Source: Saprospiraceae bacterium (GTDB lineage: Bacteria > Bacteroidota > Bacteroidia > Chitinophagales > Saprospiraceae). From it: a stretch of DNA of 19,405 nucleotides. The stretch lies in NCBI GenBank assembly GCA_023300255.1, contig JALZWC010000036.1:1-19405 (forward strand). The letters are read 5' to 3'. Below, one piece after another: positions 16,141 to 19,405 of this stretch. Under the pieces are notes generated by a model. The model had not been told where the DNA came from. It did not search any database and saw nothing but the letters and a program-made list of their open reading frames with translations. The position numbers and the translations under genes were made by a program. Each line of letters starts with the position of its first letter. Within the stretch, counting starts at the first letter, position 1.

Positions 16141-16599
16141 TGTATAAATTGTTTATTATCAAGTTTAAAGTATCTATAATAGACTAGTCAAATGATATGC
16201 CATGCCCTCTTTTCTGACAAAATGACTTTTTTTAAAAAATGAAACAGGGTAAAACTGTCAAAACATGCATAAATAGGTTCTGAAACTTACCTTTTTAGGC
16301 AGATATACTCGTCACTAAAACTTCAAAATTTAAGAACGAATAAGCCGAAATACGTGTATCATTGTGGTATTCAATTACGATACTAGGGATTATTGTGTGA
16401 AAGTATAAGTGGAAAGTAATTGAGAATATTGACAAGATTGAATATTAAATAAGTCCAACCAAGACTTTCAGTTTATATACTTCTCGCAATATAACTTCTT
16501 AAAGTTATTAAAGTGTTTAAGAATCAATACATTCTTAAGTACCATCTATAGTTTAAGTGTTTCTCCCCTCTCTAATATTAACCGATTTCATAAGAAAAG
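16141..16599. other. Gene-free AT-rich region upstream of htpG
   Basis: I find no open reading frame worth calling here. It must carry the htpG promoter, but no exact TAnnTTTG box is present on the minus strand; the nearest is TATCATTTG at about 16189-16197, with one extra spacer base. A hairpin at about 16518-16541 (TTTAAGAAT, loop, ATTCTTAAG) resembles the end motif of the palindrome family at 13653 and 6096. Confidence 0.4.
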
Positions 16600-16634
16600 T
16601 TTGTCTATTGCATGCTACTAATTCAGTAGCTATG
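16600..16634 (+). promoter_or_regulatory. Possible promoter for the hairpin-module RNA
   Basis: TTTG at 16600-16603 and TAGCTATG at 16627-16634 (7 of 8 to TAnnTTTG) are separated by 23 bp, the upper end of the spacing known for Bacteroidota. Transcription would begin near 16640, just before the first module hairpin. GCTACT/AGTAGC (16614-16630) also forms a small hairpin here. Confidence 0.25.
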
Positions 16635-16654
16635 TCAACTAGCTATCAAGAATA

Positions 16655-16728
16655 TCGAGGTCAGCAATGACCTTGAGAAGTGAGCGAGACCAGTTTCTTG
16701 GGGGGTAGAACTGGTCTCTATGCTCACT
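16655..16728 (+). repeat. Hairpin module copy 1
   Basis: Hairpin A: TCGAGGTCA (16655-16663), loop GCAA, TGACCTTGA (16668-16676), nine pairs with one G-T. Hairpin B: AGTGAGC plus GAGACCAGTT (16679-16695) pairs with AACTGGTCTC (16709-16718), a 3-nt TAT bulge, then GCTCACT (to 16728). Its loop is TCTTGGGGGGTAG. Confidence 0.65.
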
Positions 16729-16826
16729 ATAAATTAATACCTTCTAATAATTTTTTATTTTATTGCGATGTAAGTTTTAGTGGTAAAAAATTATTTCCCT
16801 CTAGCATTTTTCCGAACCGACAAGAA

Positions 16827-16894
16827 AAAGTCAGCAATGACTTTATTGTGGAGCAGACCAGTTCGCTGGGGGGTAGAATTGGTCTTGCTTTCAC
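16827..16894 (+). repeat. Hairpin module copy 2
   Basis: Hairpin A: AAAGTCA (16827-16833), loop GCAA, TGACTTT (16838-16844). Hairpin B: GTGGAGCAGACCAGTT (16848-16863), loop CGCTGGGGGGTAG, then AATTGGTC and TTGCTTTCAC (16877-16894), pairing along its length with two single-base bulges. The end follows directly on a terminator at 16901. Confidence 0.65.
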
Positions 16895-16900
16895 TTTAAT

Positions 16901-16938
16901 AATAAGGGCTTGATGAAATCATTCATCAAGCCCTTATT
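16901..16938 (+). terminator. Strong 16-bp terminator hairpin after the hairpin modules
   Basis: AATAAGGGCTTGATGA pairs perfectly with TCATCAAGCCCTTATT around a 6-nt loop and is followed by TATTTTG on the plus strand. It would end a plus-strand transcript crossing the two modules, and may also stop the minus-strand NUDIX transcript, whose stop codon is at 17006, though the T-tract is better on the plus strand. Confidence 0.8.
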
Positions 16939-17005
16939 TATTTTGATAGGGAAATGAAAATTGTTCCTATACAAAGATTGACGACTCCATTATTATTTAT
17001 TTAGC

Positions 17006-17551
17006 CTAAAAATCCAATAAATTTCTAGCAAAATAAAACGCAGATATAGTGTGTGGATGTTGAATCTTTTCCGCATCAATCCATTCATAAACCTCCTTCA
17101 CAGAGAGCGTCAAAATTTCTACGTCTTCTGCATCATCTAATTCTGTTGGGTATTGAGCAGAGGCCGACTCCACTATAAAATGAGTAATCTTACTATTCAT
17201 AAATACAGGATTAGAATAGATCGTTCCTAGCTTTTGCCAATTAATTCCTGCAAATCCTGTCTCTTCTCTCAATTCTCTTTTTGCAGCTACTATATTAGAT
17301 TCTCTTTCATCCACCATACCTCCTGGTAATTCTATTGTATAGTCCCCTATTCCAAAACGAAATTGACGAACCAAAAGAACTTTTTTATCTTTGGTCAAGG
17401 CAATAACATTTACCGCATCATTTCCACTAATAGCAATCGTTTTTACGACTTTATTATTTCTTGGATTTTGATAATGATGATATTCAATATTTAGAATATT
17501 TAAATCAATTGCAGGTTCTGTTTTAAGGAGCTTCCAGTCTTTTTCTTTCAT
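17006..17551 (-). CDS. NUDIX hydrolase, ADP-ribose pyrophosphatase-like
   Basis: This 181-residue cytoplasmic enzyme hydrolyses a nucleoside-diphosphate-linked substrate with Mg2+. The NUDIX box is complete: Gly78, five residues, Glu84, seven residues, then Arg92-Glu93-Leu94, Glu96, Glu97, Gly99 and Phe100 (PGGMVDERE ... KRELREETGF), with Glu93, Glu96 and Glu97 as metal ligands. The preceding VLLVRQFRFGIGDYTIELPGG and the following GTIYSNPVFMNSKITHFIVE fit the ADP-ribose/sugar-nucleotide pyrophosphatase branch (NudF/GDP-mannose type), but exact substrate cannot be read from sequence. The ATG at 17551 gives a full N-terminal strand region. It is divergent from crcB with a 96-bp gap, and its promoter appears to overlap the crcB start region. 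Confidence 0.88.
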   Translation of the reverse strand: MKEKDWKLLKTEPAIDLNILNIEYHHYQNPRNNKVVKTIAISGNDAVNVIALTKDKKVLLVRQFRFGIGDYTIELPGGMVDERESNIVAAKRELREETGFAGINWQKLGTIYSNPVFMNSKITHFIVESASAQYPTELDDAEDVEILTLSVKEVYEWIDAEKIQHPHTISAFYFARNLLDF

Positions 17552-17616
17552 ATAGTTATATTCTTATCATTTGAAATTTTACACTTTTAAGAATAGTACG
17601 CAAATAAGCGTATTAT

Positions 17617-17645
17617 CAAAAATACATTTATTTAATCTACTCAAA
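17617..17645 (-). promoter_or_regulatory. Probable promoter for the NUDIX gene
   Basis: On the minus strand TTTG (17645-17642) and TATTTTTG (17624-17617, exact TAnnTTTG) are 17 bp apart, matching the Bacteroidota -33/-7 arrangement. Transcription would start near 17610, about 60 nt before the NUDIX ATG. The -33 box ends two bases before the crcB ATG, so the two divergent genes share this short region. Confidence 0.4.
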
Positions 17646-17647
17646 CA

Positions 17648-18010
17648 ATGCAATCAATAATAATGGTATTCATAGGAGGCGGACTAGGTAGTCTTTGTAG
17701 ATATAGTATTGCTAGAATGGTTCAACCTTATAATTTGGTATTTCCTTGGGCTACACTTATAGCTAATATTATTAGTTGTATCGTGCTCGGCGCATTAATC
17801 GGCTGGAGTTTAAAACATACGATGGGAAGTCCAATGAAATTATTATGGCTAACTGGTTTCTGCGGAGGGTTCAGTACCTTTTCTACCTTTACTTATGAAA
17901 CTTTTCATCTCTTGGAAACAGGGAACATTAGTTATGCTTTCCTTAATATCGGAATAAGTTTGCTGATTTGTTTAGGCTGTATGTGGCTGGGAATTAGTCT
18001 GTTTAGATGA
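17648..18010 (+). CDS. crcB: Fluoride-specific ion channel CrcB/FluC
   Basis: FluC forms a dual-topology dimer in the inner membrane that lets fluoride leave the cell. The 120-residue length is typical, and four hydrophobic segments can be seen (about 4-22, 33-54, 65-88, 97-118). Family marks are GGGLGSLCRYSIAR near the N-terminus, the pore Asn40 in PWATLIANIIS, and the phenylalanine-box motif GFCGGFSTFSTFTYE with Phe78 and Phe81. The family usually reads GGxTTFSTF, so the first Thr is Ser here, a mild change. The ATG at 17648 is preferred to an in-frame Met at residue 6 because it completes the first helix. It stands alone, and no fluoride (crcB-motif) riboswitch is visible in the 96-bp gap upstream, so fluoride control is not evident. 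Confidence 0.93.
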   Translation: MQSIIMVFIGGGLGSLCRYSIARMVQPYNLVFPWATLIANIISCIVLGALIGWSLKHTMGSPMKLLWLTGFCGGFSTFSTFTYETFHLLETGNISYAFLNIGISLLICLGCMWLGISLFR

Positions 18011-18383
18011 AAACGACTTAACGAAGTTACTTAAAATGAGCAGAGGTATTCTCAAATATTTTCAATTTTCAAAAACCTTTTTCTATTTTTATTTTCAAAA
18101 AAATTGTTTTGGTTCGGTTTTTGATTATTGTAGGATATTACAGTTTTAGAAACTCCCTTCTATCCTTCTTTTAGGATAACATTTACAGTTTTAAAAACAA
18201 TTGTATCGAATATGTTAACTTAAAGAAGTTATTTTTATTTTTTATAGATTTCTATCAAAAAATATATGATTATTTTAATAATATATTATATATTTTTATG
18301 ATCTTTGAGTATTCTAATACGTAGTGTTTAAATCACTATAAAAGATCATTAATTGTCACTTAATTATTTTTGAATATAGGGTG
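18011..18383. other. Very AT-rich gene-free region downstream of crcB
   Basis: No open reading frame is convincing. The stretch has long T- and A-tracts (around 18060-18125 and 18225-18300) and two similar words, TACAGTTTTAGAAAC (about 18139) and TACAGTTTTAAAAAC (about 18184). No clear terminator directly follows crcB, so its transcript may run on to the first of the two terminators beyond 18410. Confidence 0.4.
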
Positions 18384-18445
18384 AGTGTTTGTTCATAGTT
18401 TTTGTTTTTATCTTGTCCCCCGATTTATTCGGGGGTGTTTTTTTT
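18384..18445 (+). terminator. Terminator with conserved T-rich leader, unit 1
   Basis: The unit begins AGTGTTTGTTCATAGT (18384-18399), continues T-rich to TTGTCCC, and forms the hairpin CCCCCGA/TCGGGGG (18417-18435, loop TTTAT) followed by eight T residues. The leader and layout are repeated at 18487, although the hairpin stem differs. It may be the 3' end of the crcB transcript or of a small RNA. Confidence 0.65.
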
Positions 18446-18486
18446 CTCTTCAAGAAACACAAAAACCCATCAACTTGTTAAAAATT

Positions 18487-18552
18487 AGTGTTTGTTCATA
18501 GTGTTTGTTTTTTGTTTTGTCCCTGTCAATTAATCCTTGACAGGGTTTTTTT
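18487..18552 (+). terminator. Terminator with conserved T-rich leader, unit 2
   Basis: AGTGTTTGTTCATAGT (18487-18502) is identical to unit 1 over 16 bases. A T-rich run to TTGTCCC follows, then the hairpin CCCTGTCAA/TTGACAGGG (18521-18545, nine perfect pairs) and seven T residues. The offset from unit 1 is 103 bp. Confidence 0.65.
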
Positions 18553-18651
18553 ATTTTATGACCTTCCTTTTTCTTTCTTCTAATTTATAAATTCGACTTG
18601 TTCCCATTTAAGTACTCGGACAAAAATAAGGAACACAATAGGTTTTTTAAC

Positions 18652-18709
18652 CACATAGGTACATAGGTCACATAGGTGTTATTCTCTATGTGAACTCTGT
18701 ACCTATGTG
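18652..18709. repeat. 58-bp palindrome of CACATAGGT words
   Basis: The left arm (18652-18675) begins CACATAGGTACATAGGTCAC and pairs with the right arm (18686-18709, ending TGTACCTATGTG) at 22 of 24 positions around a 10-nt loop. It contains repeated ACATAGGT words in tandem. There is no T-tract, so it is not a classical terminator. It is non-coding, 213 bp upstream of pdxH. Confidence 0.6.
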
Positions 18710-18833
18710 ATTAAAATAGTACGGTTCATTTATTGAACCATTCTTTTGTAAAGATTTTTTTAGAAAATCGGAAAAATCTATAATCACCTAGCCATTTCTT
18801 AAAAGATAGCAAGTCTATTGAAAAATAAATCTA

Positions 18834-18864
18834 TTGATAGTTCTAGATTAGAACATTACTTTTG
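18834..18864 (+). promoter_or_regulatory. Probable pdxH promoter
   Basis: TTG at 18834-18836 and TACTTTTG at 18857-18864 (exact TAnnTTTG) are 20 bp apart, in the accepted range. Transcription would start near 18871, about 50 nt before the pdxH ATG. A perfect 12-bp palindrome, TTAAGCGCTTAA (18866-18877), covers the expected start site. Confidence 0.5.
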
Positions 18865-18921
18865 TTTAAGCGCTTAAGATTAGATATACTATCGTTAAGC
18901 AGATACTCACTTTACTAAAAT

Positions 18922-19405
18922 ATGAATTTGAATAATCAATTAATTTCCAACTTAAGAGAAGATTATAGAGCTAGAACACTAGACATAACTGATGTTGCTA
19001 AAGACCCTATTCAACAGTTTGAAATATGGTTCAAGGAAGCATTAGATAGTGCGATCAAGGAGTCTAACGCAATGACTGTAGCTACCGTTAATACCGAAGG
19101 CCAACCTTCTGCAAGGATTGTTTTATTAAAAGGAGTTGATAAAAAAGGATTTGTTTTTTACACAAATTATAATAGTAAAAAAGGAATAGAATTAGCACAA
19201 AATCCAAATGTTGCGCTAGTATTTCTTTGGAAGGAGCTAGAACGACAAGTCAGAATTGAAGGTATCGTGAAAAAAACTTCCGTACGTCAATCTACTAACT
19301 ACTTTCATAGTCGTCCGCAAGGAAGCCAAATAGGAGCATGGGCTTCTCCTCAGAGTCAAATAGTAGAAAATAGACTTGAATTAGAAAACAATTATGAGGA
19401 ACTAA
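18922..19405 (+). CDS. pdxH: Pyridoxamine 5'-phosphate oxidase PdxH (3' end outside window)
   Basis: PdxH oxidises pyridoxine or pyridoxamine 5'-phosphate to pyridoxal 5'-phosphate with FMN and oxygen, the last step of vitamin B6 synthesis and salvage in the cytoplasm. The 161 visible residues are open to the window end; family proteins are about 210-220, so roughly the last quarter is missing. Visible marks are the N-terminal LREDYRARTLDITDVAKDPI, the FMN-binding ARIVLLKGVD (about 64-73) and FVFYTNYNSKKG, the strand RQVRIEG (109-114), and the substrate/FMN region YFHSRPQGSQIGAWASPQS (127-145). The ATG at 18922 gives the normal N-terminus, and a good promoter lies 58 bp upstream. It appears to be a separate transcription unit. 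Confidence 0.95.
   Translation, partial: MNLNNQLISNLREDYRARTLDITDVAKDPIQQFEIWFKEALDSAIKESNAMTVATVNTEGQPSARIVLLKGVDKKGFVFYTNYNSKKGIELAQNPNVALVFLWKELERQVRIEGIVKKTSVRQSTNYFHSRPQGSQIGAWASPQSQIVENRLELENNYEEL

Larger units (their letters stand above)
16640..16940 (+). ncRNA. Candidate structured RNA with two repeated hairpin modules
   Basis: Between htpG and the NUDIX gene, two copies of a two-hairpin module lie 168-170 nt apart on the plus strand and are followed by a strong terminator. Each module has hairpin A, with a GCAA (GNRA-class) tetraloop, and hairpin B, with a long stem and a 13-nt loop containing TGGGGGGTAG. Stem pairing is kept despite base changes between copies: in hairpin A the fifth pair from the loop is G-C in copy 1 and A-T in copy 2, and in hairpin B a G-C becomes G-T. 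This supports selection on structure or a recent duplication of a structured element. The strand and ends are inferred from the terminator and a weak promoter. Alternatives are a REP-like DNA repeat or a short peptide gene, which I think less likely. Confidence 0.4.

Noticed and set aside
16141..16300. CIRCE heat-shock operator upstream of htpG
   Set aside because: No inverted repeat resembling TTAGCACTC-N9-GAGTGCTAA was found.
16655..16894. REP/RAYT or IS200/IS605 end hairpins because of the GTAG word in the loop
   Set aside because: In REP elements the GTAG lies beside the hairpin, not in the loop, and no Y1 transposase is in the window. It remains an alternative if one is found elsewhere.
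16680..16913. 77-codon GTG-initiated open frame over both hairpin modules
   Set aside because: Its only internal repetition (TSFLGGRTGL and TSSLGGRIGL) is the translation of the hairpin B repeats. Changes between copies keep base pairing rather than residues, the middle is low-complexity, and no family is recognised. A short peptide gene cannot be fully excluded.

Overview
The window is about 19.4 kb of AT-rich bacterial chromosome from a member of the phylum Bacteroidota. The evidence is an unusually complete set of type IX secretion system (T9SS) genes (porU, porV, a porP/sprF-type barrel and gldJ), a DUF4783 gene, Bacteroidota-type -7 promoter boxes (TAnnTTTG) and the absence of strong Shine-Dalgarno sequences. 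The order cannot be fixed from sequence alone; Saprospiria or a flavobacterium-like lineage is plausible.

Layout. Positions 184-8965 hold the T9SS block. porV and porU lie on the minus strand (transcribed porU then porV), and divergent from them on the plus strand are a porP/sprF-family gene and gldJ. Positions 9427-12918 encode one very long protein in which a complete exported regulatory-domain protein of a Bacteroidota type is followed in frame by a complete oligopeptidase B. Positions 13137-16140 (minus) hold a small exported DUF4783 protein and the Hsp90 chaperone htpG, separated by a roughly 540-bp non-coding imperfect palindrome. Positions 16141-17005 have no gene but contain a duplicated two-hairpin module ending in a strong terminator, a candidate structured RNA. 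Positions 17006-18010 hold a divergent pair, a NUDIX hydrolase and the fluoride channel crcB/fluC. Positions 18011-18921 are non-coding, with two tandem leader-plus-terminator units and a 58-bp palindrome. pdxH begins at 18922 and is cut by the window end.

How the genes work together. GldJ is a lipoprotein of the T9SS/gliding apparatus, PorV is the outer-membrane shuttle that carries substrates from the translocon, and PorU is the cysteine protease that removes C-terminal sorting signals at the cell surface. PorP/SprF barrels are linked to T9SS or to surface attachment of particular substrates. The remaining genes are housekeeping or stress functions (Hsp90 chaperone, fluoride export, nucleotide clean-up, B6 salvage) with no evident link to the T9SS block.

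The non-coding DNA is the least ordinary part. At least two families of dispersed palindromic elements sit in the gaps: a GAGA/TCTC-rich family (four copies, near the T9SS genes and before the protease fusion) and a GAAGTTGTTTAA-ended family (one long and at least two short forms). No transposase, tRNA, rRNA or CRISPR array was seen.
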